Source: Lucinisca nassula (taxonomy: Eukaryota > Mollusca > Bivalvia > Lucinida > Lucinidae). From it: a stretch of 64,000 nt of DNA. The translations under genes and the position numbers were made by a program. Positions 44,096-55,484 of the stretch are shown here, in pieces. The notes beneath the pieces are model-generated. The model did not search any database, was not told the DNA's origin, and was given only the letters and a program-made list of their open reading frames with translations. The stretch lies in contig OY757019.1 in the NCBI GenBank assembly GCA_963580285.1, forward strand, positions 60,036,587 to 60,100,586. The letters are read 5' to 3'. Every line of letters starts with the position of its first letter. Position 1 is the stretch's first letter.

Positions 44096-44941
44096 TTTTT
44101 CATTTTCCTTTCGGGCATACTTTTTTATCCGACATGATCCATGTTAAAACTTTACACAGATATTGTCATGATGAACATTCTGGCCAAGTTTGATGATGAT
44201 TGGACCAACACTGTGGCCTCAAGAGTACACACACGGTTTTTCTATGATTTGACCGTCTGACCTACTTTTTGACCAAACATTACCCATATTCGAACTTGAC
44301 CGAGATATTGTCATGATGATCATTTTGACCAACATTAATGATGACTGGATAAAAACTGTGGCCTCTACAGGACACACACGATTTATCTTTGATTTAACCT
44401 ACCACCTTTACTTTTTGATCCGACATATCCAATATTCGAACTTGATCGAGATATTGACGTGATGATCATTGTGACCATGCTTGATAATGATTGGACCAAA
44501 ACTGTGGCATGTAGAGCACACATCAGGTTTTTCTATGATTTTACCTACTGACCTACAGTTTGACCCGACATGACCCATATTCGAACTTGATTGAGATGTT
44601 GTCGTGATGATCATTCTGACCAAGATCGATGATGATTGGACAAAAATTGTGGCATCTACAGTGCACACAAGGTTTTTCTATGATTTGACCTACTGGCCTA
44701 CTTTTTGATTAGACATGACCTATATTCGAACTAGACAAAGATATTGTGAAAAGATTGATGAATATTTGACTTAAATCTGTGGCCTCTAGAGCTCAAACAA
44801 GGTTTTCCTATGATTTGACCGACTGACCTACGTTTTGACCCGCTATGACATATTTGAAATTGCCCGAGGTATTGCCTTGATGATTTTGACTAAGTTTAAT
44901 GATAATTGGACCAAAACTGTGGCCTCTATAGCGCATTTCTA

Positions 44942-46229
44942 GGGTAGGCTGAAAGGTTGTGAGCCTGACCAAGAAGCAGGCATCGAACAGCCATGAAATT
45001 TTGTATTCATTAAATCCAAACATTTATTACTTGATTTGACTCAAATCATTTCAAGTGTACCTGCAATAACGTGGAAATTCTACACTTTGAAAATTGACAC
45101 TAGCACGTTTTTGAGAATATGGACAAATTCTGGCATCGTGGTGTCATCAAGTACCTCCTAAAAAGGGGTTAGCTCCTAAGGACATTCATGCCGATATGGT
45201 TGCTACATTAGGGGATGATGCTTCTTCGTATGCAACCGTGAAAATGTGGGCAGCAAATTTTGAGATGGGCAAGGACAACCTTGAAGATGATGACCGGTGT
45301 GGACGACCCACAACGGCAACAACTGAGGAAACCATCAGCCAAGTGCACAGGGCCGTGATGGATGACAGGCGTTTAACTGTGAATCAGTTAGCTAACACTG
45401 TTGGCATCTCCCGTGAACGAGTAGAGAACATTCTACACAGTGAATTAGGAATGTCGAATGTTTCCGCCAGATGGGTGCCACGGCTTTTGACGCCTGACCA
45501 AAAGTTGACCAGACTGAACCTGTCACAAGCCAATTTGGCTATTTTTGAAGCAGACCAAGATGGTTTTCTTGACCGTTTTGTCACTCAGGATGAGTGTTGG
45601 GTTCATCACTTTGAGCCCGAGACCAAAAGACAATCCATGCAATGAAAGAACCCTGGCTCACCCCCTCCAAAGAAGGCAAAGGTCGTCTCCTCTGCAGGGA
45701 AGGTGATGGTATCAGTGTTCTGGGATGCCAAGGGTAAAATATTCATAGATTACCTTCAAAAGGGCAGAACAATTAATGGGGAGTATTATGCAGATCTGCT
45801 AAAACAATTGCGAAAAGCAATTAAGGCTAAACGACCCGGAAAATTGACAAAAGGTGTCTTGTTCCATCATGACAATGCGCCTGCTAATAAATCGGTTGTC
45901 ACAATGGCTGCTGTGCATGACTGTGGCTTCACATTTGTCGATCACCATCCGTATTCACCTGATCTAGCTCCATCAGATTATTTCCTGTTTCCAAACATGA
46001 AAAAGCACTTGGCTGGGCAGCATTATCGGTCAGACGAGGAGGTGATAGCTGCTGTGGAGGAGTTTTTCAGGGAACAAGATGAGACCTTCTATACCAATGA
46101 GATCCAAGGACTTCAGCATCGCTGGAGGAAGTGTGTGGACAGGAAGGGAGACTATGTTGAAAAATAAGGCACTTTCAGCATGGATGAACCATTGAATCTT
46201 GGTCAGGCTCAGAACTTTTCAGCCTACCC
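44942..46229 (+). mobile_element. mariner transposon (DD34D), 1288 bp
   Basis: Terminal inverted repeats begin GGGTAGGCTGAAA and match over about 33 bp with two mismatches. The left flank is TA; the right is TC, which I take as a mutated TA because neighbouring satellite units read TTTCTATGATTTGACC at that place. One transposase gene fills the interior. The length is typical for mariner. Confidence 0.92.
45119..46167 (+). pseudogene. mariner transposase, one frameshift and one stop
   Basis: This DDD transposase would excise and reinsert the element at TA. The N-terminus starts at the ATG at 45119 (MDKFWHRGVIKYL). A missing base in the A/G run at 45161-45168 shifts the frame. The frame 45196-45645 then carries the helix-turn-helix part (VKMWAANFEMG, VNQLANTVGISRERV, WVPRLLTPDQK) and the first catalytic Asp in VTQDECW. 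A TGA (45643-45645), where the family has Trp, interrupts. The same frame resumes to 46167 with HHDNAPA (second Asp) and YSPDLAPSDY (third Asp), 34 residues apart. It ends RWRKCVDRKGDYVEK. With only two lesions, the insertion is fairly young, but this copy cannot make full-length enzyme. Confidence 0.93.
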
Positions 46230-47359
46230 TCTTGAATTTGACCTACTGGTCTACTTTTGAACCCGACATGACCCATATTCGAACTTGATCCAGATATTGT
46301 TTTGATGATCATTCTGTGCAGGATTGTTGATATTTGGACCACAACTTTGGCCTCTAGAGCGCTCACAAGTTTTTTTTTATGATTTGACCTACTGACCTAC
46401 TGCTTGACCCCACATGACCCGACCCATATTCGAACATGATACAGCTATTGTCGAAGGATCATCCTGAATAAGTTTGATGATCATTGGACCAAGGCTGTGG
46501 CCTCTAGGGCGCTCATAATATTGTTCTTAGATTTGACCTACTGCGTGGATTTTGACCCAACATGACCAATTTGACGGAGATATTGTAGTGATGATCATTC
46601 TGACCAAGTGTGGTGATTATTGGACTAAAACTGTGGCCTCTACAGCGCTCGCAAGGTTTTTTCTGTGATTTGACCTACTGACCTACTTTTTAATCCGATA
46701 TGACTCATATTCGAACTTGACCGAGATATCGTCGTGATGATTATTCTGACCAAGGTTGGTGATGATTGAACCAAACCTGTGGCCTCTAGAGCGCATACAA
46801 TGTTTTTTCTATGATTTGACTTACTGACCTACTATTTGATACGACATGACCCATATGCGAACTTATTCGAGATGTTTTCCTGATAGTTATTCTGTGCAAG
46901 ATTCATGAAGAATGGGCTACAACTATGACCTACTAAACTGGTTTTGATGCGACATGACCCATATTCGAACGTGTTTGAGATAGTGTCATGATGATCATTC
47001 TGAACCAGATTGATGATGATTGGACCAAAATTGTGGCCTCTAGTGCGCTCAAAATGTTTTTCTATGATTTGACCTACATACCTATTTTTGACCCGACATG
47101 ACTCATGTTCGAAATTGATCGAGATATTTTCATGATATTCATTCTGACCAAGATTGTTGATGATTGGACGGTAGGTTGCAGAGATGTGCTGACGGACGAA
47201 AGGACGGCAACGGGCGGTAGGAGGACGGAAGGAAGACTCTATAAACTCCCCTGGAACCTTCGGCCCATGTGAGCTAAAATCTAAATGAGTTATGGCTCTT
47301 TGTAACTTTGGCATTTGTAAAGTGTATGGTTTGTGGTGCTTAGCATAACTTTAGCACTT

Positions 47360-47970
47360 TGTATTTCTTTTAGAATGTTTGGCCAACATAATAAACAAAA
47401 TAGTTACTTTTGCAATTTTTGGGAGAATGTTGGGCCAACGTCATACACAATAGTGTTATTTTTCCTTTGTGTGTGTGTGTTGGGGGGGGGGGGAAGAGAA
47501 TGTTGGGCCAACGTTGGACCAACGCCAGAAATAAGTGTTATTTTTTTTAATCTTTTCCGAACGTTGAGCCAACGTTTGGCCACCATCATACACATAAGTA
47601 TTATTTTTGCATTTTTGTAGAATGTTGGACCAGCTGCATACTTAATAAGTGTTATTTTTGCATTTTTGTTAATGCTAGACCAACTTCATAAACAGAAGTG
47701 TTATTTTTGCAAATTTGTGTGTACCTTGAGCCAAAGTTGGATCAAATTTGGGTCAACAAAATAGAACAATGTTGAAGATTTGCATAATTTATGTAGTTTT
47801 TGTAATGTTGGCCCAACATCATGTCAACTAATTCATAATATGGGAGACTTTGAGAAAGGTGGCAAGTTTGATGTCATCGTTGGCCCAACGTTGTGCAAAT
47901 GTTAGACCACCAACAGACAACCATCAACCAACGGTTCAACCAAAAGTAAACCATATGCCAACGTTGGCCC
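47360..47970. repeat. Minisatellite, GTTGGGCCAACG palindromic core
   Basis: Units of about 50-95 bp have AATGTTGG(G/A)CCAACGT(C/T) followed by ATACACA-AAGTGTTATTTTTGCATTTTTG. The core GTTGGCCCAAC is self-complementary. About 7-8 diverged units, with a G9 run near 47482. Confidence 0.75.
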
Positions 47971-48267
47971 AACGTATGCATGCTATCTGGGCTCTGTTTT
48001 GGTTTAAAGTGCTCCACCCATGCACAAAATCAAAACAGAATACCAAAGAAACATTTCAGTTTTGCATGGGCTGACAGCATCATCATTCCACTTACCTACT
48101 CAATATTTTACCTACGACTTTGACAGATCCTCGAACTTTACTGCAAAACACCAGTACTTTGTACCTGTTGTAGTGTCTTTTACACTAAGTCACATGCAAA
48201 GAAATAAACAGAAAAGCATACAACTACCAGTAAACATTTTCAGGAATCCTCTTTGAAAAACAGCCAC
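47971..48267. other. No recognised feature
   Basis: Non-coding sequence; nothing identified. Confidence 0.35.
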
Positions 48268-48574
48268 GGCCCCCGCCCATCGGGGCTTGAAGAAATATAT
48301 GGGCTGCATGATGCTTCCACGCAGAGCTGAAACCGACCTGCAGACGAGAACTGGTAAACCGCTTAGAGGATCTAAGCCTGTCCAGGCAAAGCGGTGCAAG
48401 TCAGCCCCGTCCATGCTTATAAACCCTGTTGGTTTCATTGGGCGGCTGGGCTTGAGATGTCATTTCATCTCAATGTCGGGTAAAAGTCCAACAAAACTGG
48501 AAGCAACGTCTCCAAAATAACCTTTACAGTGTTGACGGGGACGTTAAACCTCAAATCAAACAAACAAACACACA
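48268..48574 (+). mobile_element. SINE S1, full-length copy
   Basis: Head GCCCCCGCCCATCGGGGC, tail GGACGTTAAACCTCAAATC then (AAAC)n and (CA)n. An 8-bp duplication ACAGCCAC flanks it (48260-48267 and 48574-48581). This copy shows the family's full tail best. Confidence 0.82.
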
Positions 48575-48581
48575 CAGCCAC

Positions 48582-49107
48582 TTTTTAGTGCCAAAGCCAA
48601 CTTCGTGAATTCAGATATGCCGATGTACCTTGAACTTGCACAGCATCCTGACAGCTGAAGTGTTAGTTTCGTATACTATTTCATAAAAGTAAAGATACAC
48701 AGCAAACAAGCGCTCATTGGCAAAATATCCACATACCACAATTTCTATGAACATCCATGCCATTATTGACCCTTCTACTATAATATTTTGAAAAAAAAAG
48801 TCCACCTTCAAATGTGATGCCTAACAGTTTTATATCCCGGCGCTTTCAGTGTGAAATGTCTGTATAATATGCCGTCCAATGTATCAGAAAGAACGTGCTT
48901 TCTCATGTATGTTTACTTTACCTATCATACATGTTGTTTCCTTCAATGCGGATAACTAGCATTCTATGGTAATACCAAAACACACAAGGAAGCATATGGA
49001 CGATGTTCATATTTCGCATGTATGATATTGGATAATACAGATTGGCGATTACGCTTGTTATATTCCACAGGAGGTGTACATCCTAATACCGTCAACTATA
49101 AAGATGG
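48582..49107. other. No recognised feature
   Basis: Non-coding; nothing identified. Confidence 0.35.
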
Positions 49108-49590
49108 TTAGTCTAGCTGTTGGTTTTCCTTTGCTGCAGCATTTCAGTAGTTTCTGGCTGCCGAGTGCTCACGGTTGCTTCATCTGAGTGGTTGTTTGAG
49201 TTTTGCGTTCTCGGAGAGGTTGCACTGATGAGTAAGGACTGAACAAATTATTTATCTAAATCGCGACTGAAGTAAGGGCGGGGACTGCGTCGGGGTAATG
49301 GAGATCGGTTCACCGACCATTCCAATGCAGTTCTTCTGTCGCGTTTTTTTTTTTTTTTTTTGTAATGGTTTGTCTTTGAGTGTGTGTATCGCTTATATTT
49401 TTGTTTGTTTTGAATGGCCAACTGGCTATTTTGTGAGAAAGAAACTGTCCTTTTGGCTTTCAGCTATTGATGTTTCCATTAGGGGCAAGTAATTTCATGT
49501 TTGTGTTTCTTTCGCTTTGGTGTCTTTAATGGGAGCCGTAGGTTAATTGTATCGATTCCTGATCATTGCCTCCACGTCTCTTTTACAATC
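49108..49590 (+). mobile_element. Retroelement P 3' end, diverged
   Basis: From TAGCTGTTGGTTTTCC through CATTTCAGTAGTTTCTGGCTG to CCTGATCATTGCCTCCACGTCTC. It has a small deletion near 49240 and a T-run at 49347. Confidence 0.75.
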
Positions 49591-50356
49591 TGTCAATGGC
49601 GAAGCGCTGCTGATGGAGTCCGTTTTAATTTGTATTCTAATTGTGAATGTGATAATACAGTAGGTACCTTTTTCTTGAAACATCTTGCTTAAAAAATGGC
49701 GTTACAGTTAAGTGTACCTGTTGTTAAAACAATACGGCCAACAATGCTCAGTGAGGATTTTTCCACTGCAGTCGAAGAACATCAGGACCGATCAATATAG
49801 CTCTGTCGAAAATAAGCATGCAGCAACAACAACAATGCAGCTCCTAGCTCCAGATAGTACATGAAAGAAGAAAACTCTACACTCTGATGGCCAGGATCAC
49901 ACCAATAGGTGAACTGTGATGCAAACATTTTGTTCAAACATTGGTGTTTCATTTCAAAGTACCTCTTGTTCAAACAAAGCAGCATTGGAGGTCACATAAC
50001 TTGTTCATACCCAACAATTGAAGTACTTTACATTCCTAACATTCTATTGAGGCCATCATTTTCATTATAAATACCAGAACAAGTGAAATGTGGAAGTGCA
50101 AGTGGTCTCCATACGCCTCCTTACAAAGATTATCCAATTGTACATACTGCCCAGAAAAACTTCAATACCTGGTCAAAAATAGGCGTCCAAAAATACACCT
50201 TACGTTCATTTCACATACTTAGTATGCAGCAGTTTCACTTTAACTGCGATCGGTCACATCAGGTGTACTTTACATACACAAGAGGTTTGCAGAATGAAAA
50301 GTAGAAGTCAAACAAAGAAAGCCTTCACAGTAATCCTGTAATTATTGTACGGGTGT
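49591..50356. other. No recognised feature
   Basis: Non-coding; nothing identified. Confidence 0.4.
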
Positions 50357-50360
50357 TTAA

Positions 50361-50573
50361 CCCATTTAGTACCGGAAACCACAAAACGTGTACCCTGGCA
50401 AACAGTGCAGGCCACGGCGTCAGTTCTGCGGCTTCTGATCAGGGTCCCCACTGTTTGCTAGAAGTTCAGTCATTTGCAATGTATTTTTTATGAAAAACAA
50501 CCTGATACCTCTAAATATTGAAATGGACTTCTGCAATATATAAGAAGGAAGATTCCATTTGGTACAAAAAGGG
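50361..50573. mobile_element. MITE with TTAA target-site duplication, 213 bp
   Basis: Ends CCCATTTAGTACC and GGTACAAAAAGGG form a terminal inverted pair with two mismatches. TTAA flanks both sides (50357-50360 and 50574-50577). A C-C-C start plus TTAA suits piggyBac-type MITEs. Confidence 0.75.
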
Positions 50574-50579
50574 TTAACC

Positions 50580-50778
50580 TACACAAGGCATAACTCTCCC
50601 TGCACAGGGCCTCCAGCTAACGTCACGATCCGAAGGACGGTGCACTTTATGACATTCATCCCTGCAAATGATGCAAATGGAGCATGTTCGGACACCGAAA
50701 TTTTATAGCCGCTGCCGGGGACGGAACCTGGGACCTCTAGCATAAGAGACAAGTGCACTAACCACAGAGCTATCACAC
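50580..50778 (-). mobile_element. tRNA-derived SINE family S5
   Basis: On the minus strand: A box GATAGCTCTGTGGTTAGTGC, B box GGTTCCGTCCC, then GCCGCTGC, the body GATGAATGTCATAAAGTG and ACGTTAGCTGGAGGCCC. Same family as 62405-62640 in the opposite orientation. It lies directly beside the TTAA MITE. Confidence 0.85.
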
Positions 50779-50849
50779 TCAAGTTCGTTTACTAAACCAG
50801 GGTAAAACTGACAAGGATCATACAGCAAATTATTACACGAGTGTTAAGT

Positions 50850-52117
50850 TGGATCCTTATTCCTTGTTCCATATTCCTTGTTCCTTATTCGATTTTGATC
50901 TTCATAGTACTTTGTGAGGCGGTGTAACAGAAGATTTGCGTATAGTGGATTCATCATCAATTTTACCTCTAAGCATAATGGTATAGGTTTCAAAATCAAG
51001 CAAGTATCAACTGCGAATAAGGAATAAATCAAACTTATCCTTATTCCTTATTCGATTTTCAGCTTCATAGATCTTTTCGACGAGGTGTATCAGAACATTT
51101 GCGTATAGTGGATTCATCATCATTTTTACTTCTAAGCATAATGGTATAGGTTTCGAAATCCAGCAAGTATCAATTGCGAATAAAGAATAAGGAAAAAATC
51201 AAAATTTGCCATATTCCTTATTCGATTTTCAGCTTCATAAACCTTTGCGACGCGGTGTAAGAGAACATTTGCGTATGTCGCATTCATCATCAGTTTTACT
51301 TCTAAGCATAATGGTATAGGTTTCGAAATCCAGCAAGTATCAATTGCGAATAAGGAATAAATAAAAAATTTCCTTATTCCTTATTCGGCTTTTAACTTCA
51401 TTGTACTTTGCCACGCGGTGTAACAGAACATTTGCGTATATCGCATTCATCATCAGTTTTACTTCTAAGTATAATGGTATTTGTTTCGAAATCCAGCAAG
51501 TATCAACTGCGAATAAGGAATAAGAATTAAATCAAACTTTTCCTTATTCCTTATTCGATTTTCAGCTTCATAGATCTTTGCGACGCGGTGTAGCAGAACA
51601 TTTACGTATGTCGCATTCATCATCATTTTTACTTCTAAGCATAATGGTATAGGTTTCCAAATCCAGCAAGTATCAATTGCGAATTAGGAATAAGGAACAA
51701 ATCCAAATTTTCCTTATTCCTTATTCGATTTTGAACTTCATAGTACTTTGCGACACGGTGTAACAGAACATTTGCGTATGGTGGATTCATCATCAATTTT
51801 ACTTCTAAGCATAATGGCATATGTTTCAAAATCCAGCAAGTATCAATTGCGAATAAGGAATAAATCAAATTTTTCCTTATTCCTTATTCGATTTTCAGCT
51901 TCATAGATCTTTGCGATGCGGTGTAACAGAACATTTGCGTATAGTGGATTCATCATCATTTTTACTTCTAAGCATAATGGTATAGGTTTCGAGATCCAGC
52001 AAGTATCAACTGCGAATAAGGAATAAGGAACATATCAAAATTTTCCTTATTCCTTATTCGATTTTGAACTTCATAGTACTTTGCGACGCGGTGTAACAGA
52101 ACATTTGCGTATAGTGC
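50850..52117 (+). repeat. AT-rich satellite, about 166-bp period, 7 units, inward arm
   Basis: Units contain CGGTGTAACAGAACATTTGCG, GATTCATCATCATTTTTACTTC-like, AAGCATAATGGTATAGG and CCAGCAAGTATCAATTGCG. Phase marks lie near 50950, 51111, 51280, 51446, 51617, 51784 and 51946. Each unit border is a palindrome of CGAATAAGGAATAAGGAA and TTCCTTATTCCTTATTCG. The same unit occurs inverted at 59976-62221. Confidence 0.92.
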
Positions 52118-52845
52118 TTTCCGTTCCTATCTGGCCGGCCGCGGGACAGAGTTGAACTCAAGGAAACGTCTGTGTTCGTTTTCAGGGACCGCGCTCGGCT
52201 TTCTCTTCGTGTCTTGTCTCCGGGCGGAGAGACAAGATGATACAAGACTTTGTCTACCGTGTCCGGGTCCGCGCTTGGTATTTGTTTTGTAAAGTGAAGG
52301 CTTTTAGACATGGGCAAAGTGGTGGCGGTCAGCCTCCGTTCTATGTCTAGCTCGGAGACCGTGCTCCGCTGCGGGAAGTCTTGGGACACGGACACAGTGG
52401 CGACGTTCTGCCTCGGTTCTATGCCTAGCCCGGAGACCGTTCTCCGCTACAGGAATAGCTTAGGATACGGGCTCGGCTACCGCACTCTGATTTCCGTCCG
52501 CATCTGGCTGGCCGCAGGGCAGGAATAAGTTCCAGCAAGCGTCTGTGTACGTTTTCAGGGACCGCGCTCGGCTTTTATTCGTCTCTGGTCTCCGGGGCAG
52601 AGAGACAAGATGATAGAAGACTTTGTCTACCGTGTCCGCCCGAGTCCACACTTGGCTTTGCTTTTGCTAAATGCAGGCTTGGGACACGGGCGCATCGGCG
52701 GCGCTCAGCCTCCGTTCAATGATAGCTCGGAGACCGTGCTCCGCTGCGGAAAACCCTGAGGCACGTGCACAGTGGCGGCGTTCTGCCTCCGTTCTATGCC
52801 TAACCCAGAGACCGTTCTCCGCTACGGGAATAGCTTTAGATACCG
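52118..52845 (+). repeat. GC-rich higher-order repeat, left inverted part
   Basis: It contains ACCGCGCTCGGCTTT, GAGACAAGATGATA, ACTTTGTCTACCGTGTCCG, CTCCGTTCTATGCCTAG and GGAGACCGT(G/T)CTCCGCT. These are the reverse complement of phrases at 53755-59975. About two higher-order units. Confidence 0.88.
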
Positions 52846-53754
52846 TGCGCAGCGTGGTCCCGGAGTCATTTACACGTAGTCGGGCTCTTTTAAAGAACGC
52901 AGCATGGTCTCGAAGTTATATACACGTAGTCTGGAAAGTCTCTTCCGGGCCACAGAAAAATTTACGTGACTAGGAAATATTTGGCCTACCTTTACGGCCC
53001 GTAGCGGCTTGATGCAGTACATATCGCTCGTCCTTTCCCAGTGGTGCCCAAACATGTATAGGAAAGCCAGTCGCGGTCACACGCGCGGCGTGTGTTGATG
53101 CAGGACACGCCCCCCCCCCGTCCTTTCATTGAGATCATTCCATCGCTGGGGCACACCGCATCTAGTATCACGCAGCGTCATGTAGGGTTTGGCCGGGGAC
53201 TGACGGAGTGTATAGTTGGTACCTTACATCGGTCTCACTCAATTCCGTCGAGTTACCCTATTATGGTTTGATGCAGAAAACCTGTACTCTCGGGCTCATT
53301 ATAGAAGTCGCCGGGTACTGACGGACTGCATAGTCGGCAACTTACGTCTGTCACCTTCACTCTCGCCGCGTTACCCCCGGCATGGTTTGATGCAGTACAG
53401 CTGTGCTCTCGAGCTCAGTAAAAGCGCGCAGCGTGGTCCCGGGAGGTCTCTCCGGGCAACGATGTATTCGCGGCACAGATCTGAGCTAATGACAACTGAT
53501 CATATTCTGTGAAAATCTACATAGGTCCTTTTCAGTATGGTCTGTCTGATGCAATGCATACAGGTTCTCATCCTTTCGCTGCGAGTCCATGACATGGATA
53601 CTCACCATATCACGTGAGGCTACATATCCCCGGCGCGTTACCACAGGGTGCTTCACGCACCTGTCGCCTGTGGGCCCATGACATGGGTAACCACCTAGCG
53701 TGTGTATGCCTATCCTCAGTGTGGTTTTGATGTAGAACATACATCACATCATGT
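52846..53754. repeat. Core of the mirrored satellite complex
   Basis: The phrase TTGATGCAGTACA and variants recurs at about 53010, 53096, 53266, 53387, 53548 and 53728. A second phrase, GGGACTGACGGA(G/C)TG(T/C)ATAGT, occurs twice. It encodes no recognisable protein. It lies at the point where the flanking GC satellite changes orientation. Confidence 0.7.
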
Positions 53755-55178
53755 CGCCGTGGGGCCCCGGAGACCAGCGACGAAGAGAAAGGTGAACGCA
53801 GACGCTTCCTGGAGCTCACCCCTGTCCCGCGGCCAGCCCGAGATACGGACGGAAAGCAGAGCGCGGCAGCTATCTGTGTCCGTATCAAAATCTGTTCCCG
53901 TAGCGGGGCACGGTCTCCGGGCTAGGCATAGAACAGAGCGCGGCAGCTATCTGTGTCCGTATCAAAATCTGTTCCCGTAGCGGGGCACGGTCTCCGGGCT
54001 AGGCATAGAACAGAGGCTGAGCGCCGCCACTGTGCCCGTGTGCCAAACCTCCCCGTAGCGGAGCACCGTCTCTGAGCTAGACATAGAAAGGAGGCTGAGC
54101 GCCGCCACTGTGCCCGGGTCTCAACCCAGCTTTAAGTAAAGCAGAGCGCGGCAGCTATCTGTGTCCGTATAAAAATCTGTTCCCGTAGCGGGGCACGGTC
54201 TCCGGGCTAGGCATAGAACAGAGGCTGAGCGCCGCCACTGTGCCCGTGTGCCAAACCTCCCCGTAGCGGAGCACCATCTCCGAGCTAGATATAGAAAGGA
54301 GGCTGAGCGCCGCCACTGTGCCCGTGTCTCAACCCTTCTCTAAGTAAACCAAAGCCAAGCGCGGACCCGGATACGGATGACAAAGTCTTCTATCATCTTT
54401 TCTCTCTGGCCCGGAGACCAGAAACGAAGAGAAAGGCGAACCCGGTCCGTGAAAACCTACACGGAGGATTCCTGGAGTTCAGTACTTGCCCGCGGCCAGC
54501 CAGATACGGACGGAAAGCAAAGCGTGGCAGCTGAGCGCCGACACTCTGCCCGTGTCCGAAGCCTTTCCGTAGCGGAGCACGGTCTCCAAGCTAGGCATAG
54601 AACGCAGGCCGAGTGCCGCCACTGTGTCCGTGACCAAAGCCTTTACCTCGCAAATCCAAAGCCAAGCGCGGACCCGGAGCCGGTGTACAAAGTCTTTTTT
54701 CAACTAGTTTCTCCGCCCCGGAGAGCAGAGACGAAGAAAAGGACGAGCGCGGTCCCTGAAAACGTACACAGACGCTTCCTGAAGCCCTGTCCCGCGGTCA
54801 GCCAGATACGGACGGAAAGCAGAGCGCGGCAGCTGTGCTCGTACCCCAAGCTATTCCCGTATCGGAGCACGGTCTCAGGGCAAGGCATAGAACGGAGTCG
54901 GAGCCCCGCCACTGTGCCCGTGTCCCAAACCTACACTTAGCAAAACCAAAACCAAGCGGGGGCCCCGATCCGGTATCAAAAGTCTTCTTCCATTTTGTCT
55001 CTCCGCCTCGGCGACCAGCGACGAAGATAAGGAGGAGCGCGATCCCTGAAAACGTACACAAACGCTTCCTGGAGCTCAGACCTGTCCCGCTGTCAGCCAG
55101 ATACTGACGAAAAGCAGAGCGCGCAAGCTGTGTCCGTATCCCAAACTATTCCCGTAGCGGAGCACGGTTTCCGGACAA

Positions 55179-55484
55179 TTGTTTGTTTGTTTTTGTGATT
55201 GAACGTCCCCGTCAACACTGTAAAAGTCATTTTGGAGACATTGCTACCAATTTTCTGGGACTTTTACCCGACATTGAGATGAAATGACATCTCAAGGTCT
55301 GTTGCCCAATAAAACCAGTAGGGTCTATATGCATGGACGGGAATACTCGCGCCGCTTTGCCTGGGCAGGCTTAGATCCGCTAAGTGGATTACCAGTACTC
55401 GGTGTGTGGATCGGTTTCATCTCTACGTGGAAGCATCGTGCAGCCCGTATATTTCCTCAAGTCACTATGGGCGGGGACCGGATC
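55179..55484 (-). mobile_element. SINE S1, full-length copy, in GC satellite
   Basis: 306 bp with a 9-bp duplication TCCGGACAA (55170-55178 and 55485-55493). Removing it restores a normal satellite unit. On the minus strand the tail ends in (AAAC)n. Confidence 0.88.

Larger units (their letters stand above)
44096..47175. repeat. Satellite, about 145-bp period, about 12 units
   Basis: The unit contains GATTTGACCTACTGACCTAC, TTTGACCCGACATGACCCAT, ATTCGAACTTGA, GATGATCATTCTGACCAAG and ACTGTGGCCTCTAGAGCGC. Units lie on both sides of an inserted mariner (44942-46229). A GGACGGACGAAAGGACGG-type tail near 47190 closes the array. Confidence 0.85.

Noticed and set aside
50850..52117. CRISPR-like array
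   Set aside because: Units of about 166 bp with no unique spacers, in a eukaryotic repeat landscape; this is a satellite.
54377..54940. Open frame of 187 codons and several others in 52.1-60 kb
   Set aside because: GC-rich tandem repeats lack stops in some frames; the predicted proteins just repeat the unit and match nothing.
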